64,000 bases of DNA from assembly GCA_002748265.1 (NCBI GenBank), contig PDRY01000013.1:344669-408668 (forward strand). Reading direction: 5' to 3'. The number at the start of each line of letters is the position of its first letter. The first letter of the stretch is position 1. Shown in pieces: positions 56,514-64,000 of this stretch. The position numbers and the translations under genes were made by a program. The stretch comes from Rhodobacterales bacterium (GTDB lineage Bacteria; Pseudomonadota; Alphaproteobacteria; Rhodobacterales; Rhodobacteraceae). The notes under the pieces were generated by a model. It worked only from the letters and a program-made list of their open reading frames with translations. It made no database searches and had not been told where the DNA came from.

Positions 56514-57545
56514 ATGAGAGCTGTCATTATCATCATCATCCTGGCCATCGCCGGGTTCTTTGGCTGGAAGTATCTCGCTGACACGCCTGCCGTCGAAGCG
56601 GCCAAGGATGCTGCGGCCGACGTGGCCGACAGCACCGGATCTGCTGTCTCGGACGCCGTGTCCGACACCGCGTCTGCGGTCGAAGCCACCGCAACCGATG
56701 CAGGCAACGCCGTTGCCGAGGCGGTTGACGACGTGCAAGCCGCTGGGGCCGACGCCGTTGAGGCCGCTCAGGATGCTGCTGCCGACGCTGTCGAAGGGGC
56801 CCAGACCATGGTCGAGGAAGCCGGTGCTGCCGTGCAGGACGCCGCGACCGATGCTGTCGAGGGTGCGCAGAACATGGCCGAAGAAGCTGGCAATGCTGTC
56901 CAGGACGCCGTTGAAGGCGTGCAGGAAGGCGCTGCCAATATGGTTGAGGGCGCTCAGGAAGCCGCTTCTGATGCGGTCGACGCCGCGACGGGCGCTGCCA
57001 GCGATGCCGCTGCTGCGACCGAAAACGCTGTGAGCGAGACCGCTGCTGCTGCGGAAGAAGCTGCGACCGACGCCGCCGCTGCTGCTGAGAACGCTGCCTC
57101 TGACGCTGCCGCTGCTGCGGAAGAAGCCGCAACCGACGCCGCTGCTGCGACTGAAGAAGCTGCGACCGACGCTGCCGCTGCTGCCGAAAACACCGCATCT
57201 GACGCTGCTGCTGCGGCCGAAGACGCCGTGACCGACGCCGCCGCCGCGACCGAAGAAGCGGCCTCCGATGCCGCTGCGGCCGCCGAGGAAGCCGTGCAGG
57301 CCCCCTCCGCCGAAGCACAACAGCTTCTGGACGCCGCCGAGAAGAACAATGTCGATCTGGGCAAACTGCTGACCCCTGAGGGCTTCAATGTCGAAGAGAT
57401 GACCAATGTCATCAAGGACAGCGGGTTCAACCTGCTCCAGCAGGGCGAGCTGCTTAACGGCATGACCCAAGCCGTCGGTGGCGGTGAAGATGCCCTGGCC
57501 AGCTTCCTCAACGGCCTGAAAGAACAGCTGGGCCTGGCTCAGTAA
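56514..57545 (+). CDS. Alanine-rich membrane-anchored repeat protein
   Basis: 343 aa. An N-terminal TM helix (VIIIIILAIAGFFGWKYLA) is followed by about 240 residues dominated by Ala, Glu, Asp and Thr, in tandem units such as AAAATEEAASD and AAAAAENAASD that suggest long amphipathic, apolipoprotein- or LEA-like helices. A distinct C-terminal segment follows (LLDAAEKNNVDLGKLLTPEG, FNLLQQGELLNGM). No function is recognised. It is monocistronic, with a terminator after it. The repeats are DNA-level repetitive (GCTGCTGCG motifs), so length may vary between strains. Confidence 0.75.
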   Translation: MRAVIIIIILAIAGFFGWKYLADTPAVEAAKDAAADVADSTGSAVSDAVSDTASAVEATATDAGNAVAEAVDDVQAAGADAVEAAQDAAADAVEGAQTMVEEAGAAVQDAATDAVEGAQNMAEEAGNAVQDAVEGVQEGAANMVEGAQEAASDAVDAATGAASDAAAATENAVSETAAAAEEAATDAAAAAENAASDAAAAAEEAATDAAAATEEAATDAAAAAENTASDAAAAAEDAVTDAAAATEEAASDAAAAAEEAVQAPSAEAQQLLDAAEKNNVDLGKLLTPEGFNVEEMTNVIKDSGFNLLQQGELLNGMTQAVGGGEDALASFLNGLKEQLGLAQ

Positions 57546-57572
57546 GCAACGAAAACCCATCAGGGTTTGACG

Positions 57573-57600
57573 CGGCCGCACCTTCGGGTGCGGCCGTTGT
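57573..57600 (+). terminator. Terminator of the alanine-rich protein gene
   Basis: Perfect 10-bp stem CGGCCGCACC / GGTGCGGCCG with a TTCG loop, then TTGTTGTTT. Confidence 0.85.
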
Positions 57601-57624
57601 TGTTTCCGGGCGAAAGGATAGACC

Positions 57625-58125
57625 GTGGGCGCACCGCTGGACTTCGACACAGACCGTCTGACCGTGCGCGACTGGACGGCGGAGTTGGGCTCACCCCCCG
57701 CGCGGGCCCGGCTGGAGACCGAGCTTGCGGAGGGTCTGACCCCGCCGGTCGTCGCGCCGCTGCCGCCCTCTCTGCAGATGGCGGCGGACGGTGTGACGGG
57801 CTGGATCGCGCGTCAGGCGCGGGAGGCGTCGGTGGCCACGCTGCGGCTGCGCGGCGGCGGCGATCTGGTCGGGCTGCTGATCGTCTCTCCGCAGCAGGGT
57901 GCCTGGCATATCGGCTATCTGCTGATGGAGCCGTTCTGGGCGCGCGGCTATGCCAGCGAGGCGCTGCGCGGCCTCGTGCGGGCCGCGCCGGAGCGCCAGT
58001 TCCGGGCGGGGGTCGCCGCCGACAACCCGGCCTCGGAACGGGTTCTGATCAAGGCCGGGTTCCGACGGGTGAGCGACGGTGCCATGCGGCTCTATGCCCG
58101 CGATCCCCGCGCGCGGGGCGATTAG
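57625..58125 (+). CDS. GNAT-family N-acetyltransferase
   Basis: 166 aa of the RimJ/RimL-like group: DFDTDRLTVRDW, GYLLMEPFWARGYASEALRG (acetyl-CoA loop) and NPASERVLIKAGFRRV. Substrate unknown. Overlaps the convergent fpr gene by four bases. Confidence 0.82.
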   Translation: MGAPLDFDTDRLTVRDWTAELGSPPARARLETELAEGLTPPVVAPLPPSLQMAADGVTGWIARQAREASVATLRLRGGGDLVGLLIVSPQQGAWHIGYLLMEPFWARGYASEALRGLVRAAPERQFRAGVAADNPASERVLIKAGFRRVSDGAMRLYARDPRARGD

Positions 58126-58922
58126 CCGACGAAGGCCTTTTCGATCACGAACTCTGCCGGTTCGGAGTTGGCCCCTTCGCGCAGGCCGAAATCTTCGAGG
58201 ATCGTCTTGATGTCGAGGTTGAACCCCAGCGAGCCGCAGACCATGGCCCGATCCCGTTCCGGGCAGATCGGCTGCACGCCCAGATCCTCGAACACCTGAC
58301 CGCTGGTCAGAAGATCGGTGATCCGGCCCATCTTGGGGCTCTCTTCGCGGGTGGTGGTGGGGTAGTAGTGCAGCTTGCCCGCGACCATCTCTCCGATCAG
58401 CGGATCGTCGGGTAGGGCTTCGACCAGCTCGCGGCCATAGGTCAGCTCCGCCACCTGGCGGCAGGTATGGGTGATGACGACATCGTCGTATTTCTCCCAG
58501 GTGTCCGGGTCGCGCAGGATCGAGGCAAAGGGCGCAAAGCCCGTGCCGGTCGCAAAGAGCCACAGCCGGTGCCCGGGCAACAGCGCGTCATGGACGAGTG
58601 TGCCGACCGGCTTGGGCCGCAAGATGATCTGATCGCCCACTTCGATATGCTGGAGCTTGCTGGTGAGCGGGCCCTCCTGGACCTTGATCGAATAGAACTC
58701 CAGCTCATCGGCCCAAGACGGCGAAGCAATGGAATAGGCCCGCAGCAGGGGTTTGCCGTTGTCGCCCATCAAGCCGATCATCACGAATTCACCCGACCGG
58801 AACCGCAGCGACCGGGGCCGCGTCACGCGGAACGCGAAAAGCCGGTCGGTGTAGTGGCGCACCCAGGTCACGGTTTGTGCATCGGGCAGGGTGGGGATCT
58901 GTTTGGAGGGGGTGTCGCTCAC
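58122..58922 (-). CDS. fpr: Ferredoxin-NADP(+) reductase
   Basis: 266 aa FAD-dependent oxidoreductase with bacterial FPR-type motifs: LLRAYSIASPSWADELEFYS (FAD binding), GTGFAPFASIL and CGSLGFN (NADP binding), and the C-terminal VEKAFVG-type end (IEKAFVG). Start: GTG at 58922 (VSDTPSKQIPTLP). An ATG far upstream in the frame belongs to antisense sequence. Supplies or accepts electrons for ferredoxin and the oxidative-stress response. Confidence 0.93.
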   Translation of the reverse strand: MSDTPSKQIPTLPDAQTVTWVRHYTDRLFAFRVTRPRSLRFRSGEFVMIGLMGDNGKPLLRAYSIASPSWADELEFYSIKVQEGPLTSKLQHIEVGDQIILRPKPVGTLVHDALLPGHRLWLFATGTGFAPFASILRDPDTWEKYDDVVITHTCRQVAELTYGRELVEALPDDPLIGEMVAGKLHYYPTTTREESPKMGRITDLLTSGQVFEDLGVQPICPERDRAMVCGSLGFNLDIKTILEDFGLREGANSEPAEFVIEKAFVG

Positions 58923-59028
58923 GGTGTCAGCTCGTCTTTGAATCAGTTGGATCGGTTTTGCCCTGCGGCCTTTAGCGGCTGCATTGATCCATGTCAGGAA
59001 AAGGCGCGTGGAGTATGGTTCTTTGCGA

Positions 59029-59772
59029 TCACGCCGCGTCAAGCTCTGCGATGATGGCGGAGAAATCGCTGGCCTTGAGGCTGGCCCCGCCAACCAGAGC
59101 GCCGTCCACATTGGGGATGGCAAAGATCTCTGCCGCATTGGAGGGTTTGACCGACCCGCCATAAAGCAGGCGCATGGCGTTCGCGGTATCGGCGCCAAAG
59201 CGGTCCGTCAGGGCGCTGCGCAGGGCGCTGTGCATCTCTTCGATGTCGGCGGGCGTAGCGACTTCGCCGGTGCCGATGGCCCAGACGGGCTCATAGGCGA
59301 TCACGGTGTCGGGGCCAGCCGTGTCGGGCAGGGATCCCGCGATCTGCGCGGTGACAACCTGCACCGCGCTGCCCGCCTTGCGCTCCGCGAGGGTCTCACC
59401 CGCGCAGACAATGGGGGTGAGCCCCGCCGCAACGGCGGCTTCAGTCTTGGCGCGGATCTGCGCGTCGGTTTCGCCGTGATCGGCGCGGCGCTCGGAATGG
59501 CCAAGGATCACGTAAGCGGCGCCAGCTTCCTTGAGCATGTCGGCCGAGAGATCGCCAGTATGGGCGCCAGCTGCATTGGCGTGGCAGTCCTGCCCGCCAA
59601 TGGCGAGCGCGGAGCCCTTGGCAGCCTGCGCCGCCGGAGCGATGAGCGTGGCGGGCGGGCAGATCAGAAGGCCAACACTGACCGGAGCCGCATTTGCGAG
59701 CGTTTCGATTTCGGACAGGGCGGCAAGGCTGCCGTTCATCTTCCAGTTTCCGGCGGCGAGTTTCTGGCACAT
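59029..59772 (-). CDS. tpiA: Triose-phosphate isomerase
   Basis: 247 aa. Catalytic motifs: AGNWKMNG (Lys), GHSERR (His), YEPVWAIGTG (Glu) and LLYGGSVKPSNA (phosphate grip). GGAGG precedes the ATG at 59772. Interconverts dihydroxyacetone phosphate and glyceraldehyde 3-phosphate. Confidence 0.97.
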   Translation of the reverse strand: MCQKLAAGNWKMNGSLAALSEIETLANAAPVSVGLLICPPATLIAPAAQAAKGSALAIGGQDCHANAAGAHTGDLSADMLKEAGAAYVILGHSERRADHGETDAQIRAKTEAAVAAGLTPIVCAGETLAERKAGSAVQVVTAQIAGSLPDTAGPDTVIAYEPVWAIGTGEVATPADIEEMHSALRSALTDRFGADTANAMRLLYGGSVKPSNAAEIFAIPNVDGALVGGASLKASDFSAIIAELDAA

Positions 59773-59910
59773 GGGATCCTCCATTTGCGCGGCACCATAC
59801 CGGGGCGGACCCGGGGGAGAAAGGGCGGTTTCACACGCTTTGATACGTGCCCAGGCAGGGGCGCCGCCCCCTATACCCTCCGGGCCATCCGGAGCCGCGA
59901 AATGGGGGGA

Positions 59911-60273
59911 TCAACCCTGTTCGGGCACGTCCGCGAACTTGATGGATTCGCCGCAGCCGCAGGCTTCGACCACATTGGGGTTGCGGAAGCGAAAGCCGCT
60001 GTCGAGAAGGCCGGTCTCATAGTCGATCTCGGTGCCCAGCAGGAACATCTGCGCCATGGGGGCGATGATCACCCGCGCGCCGCCTTTTTCGACGGTGATG
60101 TCATTGGCATCGGCGCTGTCCACGAAATCCATCGTGTATTCCATCCCCGCGCAGCCGCCTTTCTTGACCCCGATCTTGAGGCCGTAGCGGCTGTCTTTCG
60201 TCATCAAGCGCGCCACCTGAGCGGCGGCGGCATCGGTGAGCGTGACGGGGTCCTGGCCGGGGATCGCGAACAT
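59911..60273 (-). CDS. HesB/IscA-type iron-sulfur assembly protein
   Basis: 120 aa A-type carrier. Cysteines: KKGGCAGMEY and the C-terminal EACGCGESI, the three conserved ligands. Could be IscA, SufA or ErpA; the subgroup cannot be fixed from the sequence alone. Upstream of tpiA on the same strand with a gap of about 140 bases. Confidence 0.9.
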   Translation of the reverse strand: MFAIPGQDPVTLTDAAAAQVARLMTKDSRYGLKIGVKKGGCAGMEYTMDFVDSADANDITVEKGGARVIIAPMAQMFLLGTEIDYETGLLDSGFRFRNPNVVEACGCGESIKFADVPEQG

Positions 60274-60363
60274 GGGGGTCTCCTTTGGCTCAGATTTAAG
60301 GGCTCGGCCGTGATCGCTCAAGGGGCGCTTTTCTTGGATCGCTCTGCGTGTTAGGCGCGGGGC

Positions 60364-61101
60364 ATGGCTAAGAAACCCGGCAAAGGCTCCTCTGGGCGCG
60401 GATATCGCGACCTGACCGTGAAGGTGAAAACCGCACGGGGGCGCAAGCTGTCCTCGACGCGGTGGCTGCAACGGCAGCTGAACGATCCTTATGTGCAGCG
60501 CGCAAAGGCTGAAGGCTACCGGGGCAGGGCGGCCTATAAGATCATGGAGCTGGACGACAAGTACCGCTTTCTCGTGCCGGGGGCGCGGGTGGTCGATCTG
60601 GGCTGTGCGCCGGGCGGCTGGCTTCAGGTGGCCGTGCCGCGGATCAATGCTCTGGGCGAGAAATCCGGCAAGGCCGTGGGGCGGATCATCGGGCTGGACC
60701 TTCTGGAGGTCGAGCCGATCGCGGGCGCGGAAATCCATGTTCTGGACTTCATGGAGCACGGCGCCGACGACAAGGTGAAGGCCTGGCTGGACGGTCCGGC
60801 GGATGTCGTGATGTCGGACATGGCGGCGTGGGCGACCGGGCACAAGCAGACCGACCATTTGCGCATCATCGCCCTGTGTGAGGCGGCGGCTGAGCTGGCC
60901 TTTGATGTGCTGGCACCGGGTGGGACCTTTGTGGCGAAGGTGCTGGCGGGCGGGGCCGAAGGCTCCTTGCAAACCACGCTCAAGCAGCGGTTCAAAAGCG
61001 TCGCCAATGTGAAACCGCCCGCGTCTCGGTCTGACAGTTCCGAGAAATTCGTGGTGGCGCGAGGCTTCAAGGGCCGGGGCGACGACGAGGACGTTAACTG
61101 A
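60364..61101 (+). CDS. rlmE: 23S rRNA 2'-O-methyltransferase RlmE (FtsJ)
   Basis: 245 aa. SAM motif [15 protein letters not shown]; catalytic residues in the K-D-K-E arrangement: [25 protein letters not shown] and FVAKVLAGG. Modifies U2552 of 23S rRNA. An N-terminal basic extension ([15 protein letters not shown]) is usual in alphaproteobacteria. Confidence 0.95.
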   Translation: MAKKPGKGSSGRGYRDLTVKVKTARGRKLSSTRWLQRQLNDPYVQRAKAEGYRGRAAYKIMELDDKYRFLVPGARVVDLGCAPGGWLQVAVPRINALGEKSGKAVGRIIGLDLLEVEPIAGAEIHVLDFMEHGADDKVKAWLDGPADVVMSDMAAWATGHKQTDHLRIIALCEAAAELAFDVLAPGGTFVAKVLAGGAEGSLQTTLKQRFKSVANVKPPASRSDSSEKFVVARGFKGRGDDEDVN

Positions 61102-61293
61102 ATGTCCCAATGCCCCGCGTGCGGGGCTTGGCCGTTTGTTGATGGCGGTGCGGCGGAGCCTTTCGTGCGGAGCGTGTGGCGCAGGCGCCACAATGCCCGC
61201 GCCGCGTGTTGGGCGTCTTCCCAACCAGGTGAGTTCCTGTAATAGCTTGGGAACATTCGTGAAAAACACGAAGAGAGCAGTAAGGATCAAAAT

Positions 61294-62034
61294 ATGAAAA
61301 CGGCAATTGTTGCAGCTCTTCTGGGCTGCGCGGCGAGCGGTGTCATGGCGCAGGACATGGTGGGCGGCTCGGTTTCGGTGGGTTACATGACCCTGTTCGA
61401 AGACGATATCGACAATCACGCAGTATCGCTGGGCGGATCTGCCGAATTCGCCGCAAGCCGGACGGTGAGCCTGCAAGTCGATGGCGCCTACACCACAATG
61501 TCGGTTGAGGATATCGACCTGGATGCGACGGGCATCGGGGCCCATGCGATTTATCACGCCAATGAAAACGCGTCCTTCGGGGCCTATCTGGCTCATGAAA
61601 GCATTGAGGAGGCGAACGTGTTCTCCTACGGGGTCGAGGCCGGATATGGCGCCGGGCCGCTCGCGCTCGAAGGCTATATGGGGGTGTCCTCCGTCGAGGA
61701 TTTCGTCTTCAACACGGATGAACATGTCGATTTTAACACGCTGGGCGTGGCAGCGCGCTATGCCGTGACCCCCGATGCGGCGCTTGGCGTCAGCTATGAC
61801 CGGGTGAGCTTCTCCAGTGCGGCCAGCGGCAATGCTCTGGCGCTGACGGGCCGCTATGGGCTGGGGTCCGGTCTGCGGGCCGAGGCAGAGCTGGGCCGCG
61901 TCACTGGTGAAGTGCTGGGAACCGATCTGGATAATTCGACCTATGCGTCCATGACCGTCAGCTACGGCTTCGGCAAGCGGGGCGAAGCGGCGTTTGAGCG
62001 TCGTGGCCTGGTGCAAAGCTTCGGTGGCTTCTGA
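61294..62034 (+). CDS. Outer-membrane beta-barrel-like protein
   Basis: 246 aa with a signal peptide (MKTAIVAALLGCAASGVMAQ) and alternating beta-rich sequence with Gly/Ser turns and aromatic-flanked strands (SVSVGYMTLFEDD, LQVDGAYTTMSVED, ASMTVSYGFGKRG). Small porin/OmpA-like barrel family of Rhodobacteraceae. Function unknown. AAGGA lies upstream; a TTCGTG-A5-CACGAA hairpin (61256-61272) sits in the leader. Confidence 0.7.
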   Translation: MKTAIVAALLGCAASGVMAQDMVGGSVSVGYMTLFEDDIDNHAVSLGGSAEFAASRTVSLQVDGAYTTMSVEDIDLDATGIGAHAIYHANENASFGAYLAHESIEEANVFSYGVEAGYGAGPLALEGYMGVSSVEDFVFNTDEHVDFNTLGVAARYAVTPDAALGVSYDRVSFSSAASGNALALTGRYGLGSGLRAEAELGRVTGEVLGTDLDNSTYASMTVSYGFGKRGEAAFERRGLVQSFGGF

Positions 62035-62055
62035 GCGGCGCCGCGTCTCAAAATA

Positions 62056-62078
62056 GGAAGGGGCGCACAGCCCCTTCC
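62056..62078 (+). terminator. Hairpin after the outer-membrane protein gene
   Basis: Perfect 9-bp stem GGAAGGGGC / GCCCCTTCC with a 5-nt loop, but without a T-run. Possibly a mRNA 3' end. Confidence 0.5.
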
Positions 62079-62109
62079 GCTGGCCCGGCGTATGGCCTAT
62101 TTGCGCCTC

Positions 62110-63450
62110 ATGACACAGACACTCCATATCATCGGCGGCGGCATGGCCGGATCCGAAGCCGCCTGGCAGGCCGCGCAGGCGGGCATCCCCGTTATCCTCC
62201 ATGAAATGCGCCCCCATGTGGGCACCTTTGCGCATCAGACGGGCGATCTGGCCGAGATGGTGTGTTCGAACTCGTTTCGCTCCGACGACGATGAGCAGAA
62301 TGCCGTGGGCCTGCTCCACTGGGAGATGCGCCAGGCGGGCGGGCTCATCATGGAGATGGCCGACGCCCACCGGCTGCCTGCGGGCGGGGCCCTCGCCGTA
62401 GACCGCGAGGCCTTTGCCCGCGCCGTGACGGAGCGCCTGCGCGCCCATCCCCTGATCACCGTGGAGGAGGGCGAGATCACCGCGCTGCCCACGGATGGCC
62501 ACTGGATCATCGCCACCGGGCCGCTGACCTCGGGGGCTCTGGCCGACGCGATTGCACAAGAGGCCGGGCGTGAGAGTCTCGCATTCTTCGACGCCATCGC
62601 GCCGATCGTCCATGCGGACAGCATCGACATGGACATCGCCTGGCGCCAGAGCCGCTATGACAAGGGCGAGACCGAAGAGGAGCGCACCGCCTACCTGAAC
62701 TGTCCGATGGACAAGGCCCAGTACGAGGCCTTCATCGACGCGCTTCTGGAGGCCGACAAGACCGAATTCCGCGAGGGCGAAACAGCGCAGTATTTCGACG
62801 GCTGCCTGCCGATTGAGGTCATGGCTGAACGCGGCCGCGAGACCTTGCGCCACGGCCCCATGAAGCCCGTTGGTCTGACCAATCCGCATCAGCCGGAGGT
62901 CAAGGCCCACGCGGTCGTGCAGCTTCGCCGGGATAACAAGCTGGGCACGCTCTACAATATCGTCGGCTTTCAGACCAAGATGAAGTATGGTGCGCAAACC
63001 TCTGTTTTCAAGATGATCCCTGGCCTTGAAGAGGCCCGTTTCGCGCGGCTTGGCGGGATCCATCGCAACAGCTTCATCCATTCGCCCACGCTGCTGGACG
63101 ATCAAATGCGCCTGCGCTCAAAGCCCCATATCCGTTTCGCGGGCCAGATCACCGGGGTGGAGGGCTATGTGGAAAGCGCGGCCATGGGGCTTTTGGCCGG
63201 GCGGCTGGCGGCGGCAGAACTGACCGGGCGCACTCTGGCGGCGCCCGGGGGTACCACGGCGACTGGCGCACTGATCCACCACATCACCGGCGGCGCGGAG
63301 GCCAAGACCTTCCAGCCGATGAACGTGAACTTCGGCCTGTTCCCGCCGGTCGAGGGCCTGCGCGGCGGGCGCCGGGGCCGCAAAGACCGCTACAAGGCGT
63401 ATACGGACCGGGCGAAGACTGACTGGCAGGCGTGGCTGTCGGGGCAGTAA
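62110..63450 (+). CDS. trmFO: tRNA (uracil-5-)-methyltransferase TrmFO
   Basis: 446 aa folate/FAD-dependent methyltransferase making 5-methyluridine 54 in tRNA (T-loop). FAD motif [20 protein letters not shown], then [18 protein letters not shown], and the C-terminal [12 protein letters not shown] and [12 protein letters not shown]. The ATG at 62110 is preferred; one at 62092 exists six codons upstream. Confidence 0.95.
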   Translation: MTQTLHIIGGGMAGSEAAWQAAQAGIPVILHEMRPHVGTFAHQTGDLAEMVCSNSFRSDDDEQNAVGLLHWEMRQAGGLIMEMADAHRLPAGGALAVDREAFARAVTERLRAHPLITVEEGEITALPTDGHWIIATGPLTSGALADAIAQEAGRESLAFFDAIAPIVHADSIDMDIAWRQSRYDKGETEEERTAYLNCPMDKAQYEAFIDALLEADKTEFREGETAQYFDGCLPIEVMAERGRETLRHGPMKPVGLTNPHQPEVKAHAVVQLRRDNKLGTLYNIVGFQTKMKYGAQTSVFKMIPGLEEARFARLGGIHRNSFIHSPTLLDDQMRLRSKPHIRFAGQITGVEGYVESAAMGLLAGRLAAAELTGRTLAAPGGTTATGALIHHITGGAEAKTFQPMNVNFGLFPPVEGLRGGRRGRKDRYKAYTDRAKTDWQAWLSGQ

Positions 63451-63635
63451 GAAAGGTGCTGCCAGACGAACTCTATGCGTCTCAGTATCTGAGCTAGCCC
63501 GGTTTCACGCTCCTCGGATTTGCCGCTAGTCGGCACCCAAGCGATCTCGAAGATCCCTGATAAACGCGCGGCGTAAAAGGCGTCTTTGGTGGCCGAAGGG
63601 GTTAAGGGCTGCGGCACAGCCGGACGTGAAAGTTT

Positions 63636-63907
63636 GGGGGCCTGTATACATAACTTGTCAAAAATTACTTGTGATACATGGATAGTTAAGTTGCAAGCGA
63701 TACAGAAGGAGCCTGCGTCATGTCGAACCCCTAACCCGAAACTCTCATCACCTTTGAGTTCTTCCGTAAGTGTTCGGATGGAGAGGCCGCTCGCGAGTTC
63801 TTTGAGGGTAAGCGCTGGGGTGATGAACCTGTCTGCGGCCACTGTGGTTCGGTCAGCGTGACTGCGTGCACAAAACACAAGCCTATGCCGTACCGCTGCA
63901 AGGACAT
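63636..63907 (+). mobile_element. IS1595-type element remnant with a truncated, nonsense-mutated transposase
   Basis: From about 63636 GGGGGCCTGTATACATAA resembles the left end of an IS1595-type element. At 63720 an ATG opens a frame with a stop at codon 5, then a zinc-ribbon N-terminus typical of IS1595 transposases (EFFRKCSDGEAAREFFEGKR, PVCGHCGS, YRCKD). The reading ends at about 63907 where the IS3-like sequence begins. The catalytic domain is absent, so it is inactive. Element family from motif memory. Confidence 0.6.
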
Positions 63908-64000
63908 TGACCTGAGCCCCTAAATCTCTTCCAGTTTTGTGTAGAGTCCGCCCAACTGAAGGACGGACAACTGAAGACGAGGTTCACCGACGAACAGATC
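63908..64000 (+). mobile_element. IS3-family element, left end, cut by window
   Basis: TGACCTGAGCCCCTAAATC looks like a left terminal inverted repeat of the IS3/IS407 type. After GAAGGA comes CTG AAG ACG AGG TTC, reading L/M KTRFTDEQI, the conserved start of IS3-family OrfA. The rest lies outside the window. It has inserted into the IS1595 remnant. Confidence 0.6.

Noticed and set aside
57000-57300. Repetitive GCTGCTGCG stretch considered as a CRISPR or tandem DNA repeat array
   Set aside because: Repeats are in codon phase with the alanine-rich protein and have no unique spacers.
61102-61245. 47-codon frame with CxxC (MSQCPACGAW) after rlmE
   Set aside because: It coincides with a CCCCGC/GCGGGG hairpin, has no ribosome-binding site and turns into arginine-rich shadow sequence.
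59911-63105. 1064-codon minus-strand frame
   Set aside because: Only its last 120 codons (IscA-like protein from 60273) are real; the rest is antisense to rlmE, the outer-membrane gene and trmFO.

Overview
The window is a GC-rich chromosomal segment of an alphaproteobacterium, most likely a Rhodobacteraceae/Roseobacter-group member. The evidence is the content and order of genes: a gene transfer agent (GTA) head/tail cluster beside mltG and cysE, pdhA-pdhB-pdhC with a lipoyl domain on the E1-beta subunit, rpsF-rpsR-rplI, fabD/fabG/acpP/fabF/mltG, an RNase E with a long acidic insert, DctB/DctD, TrmFO, and a form II CO-dehydrogenase-like operon. No rRNA, tRNA or CRISPR array was recognised.

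Layout. 1-2.1 kb: 3' part of tig, a strong terminator, then a collapsed locus where an AraC-type regulator tail (minus) abuts a frameshifted alpha/beta hydrolase (plus). 2.3-7.2 kb: exported 2',3'-cyclic nucleotide phosphodiesterase, a small secreted protein, and a Hint-domain protein with Asp/Gly-rich repeats. 7.2-13.5 kb: ribosomal proteins S6-S18-L9 facing away from the fatty-acid genes fabD, fabG, acpP, fabF and mltG. 13.7-17.2 kb: a decayed GTA cluster. TerS and the large terminase are open, but portal through the first part of the major tail protein is deleted, and the tape-measure gene is cut after about 120 codons, so structural particle genes are missing. 17.3-25.6 kb: cysE, acetyltransferase, AhpD-like and DsrE-like proteins, the pyruvate dehydrogenase genes with a palindromic operator candidate, an EamA exporter, a glyoxalase-fold protein and ftsB. 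25.7-38.9 kb: an ArsR/SRPBCC pair, two cyclophilins, pgk, class I aldolase, rluE-like, DUF3422, the dctBD two-component pair and an MFS transporter. 38.9-46.8 kb: rne with a long leader, a HAD hydrolase, ccdA, a membrane alpha/beta hydrolase overlapping a cytochrome P450, and a small RHH/DUF4169 pair. 46.9-55.7 kb: a PotBCA-type ABC transporter without its binding protein, then XdhC, a molybdopterin-binding protein and CoxS-CoxL-CoxM (form II). 55.7-63.5 kb: infC with an apparent AUC start codon, a very alanine-rich membrane-anchored protein, fpr, tpiA, an IscA-type protein, rlmE, an outer-membrane protein and trmFO. The right edge is an IS1595-type remnant interrupted by the left end of an IS3-family element.

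Functionally this is mostly core metabolism (triose-phosphate glycolysis, pyruvate oxidation, fatty-acid synthesis) and translation/RNA genes. Accessory islands are the GTA ruin, the Cox-like operon, the hydrolase-P450 pair and the insertion sequences. The most notable observations are the GTA double deletion with in-frame fusion remnants, the DctD lacking its sigma-54 contact loop, the AUC start of infC, the palindrome at the pdh promoter, and a dispersed intergenic repeat present as two perfect inverted copies plus one diverged copy.
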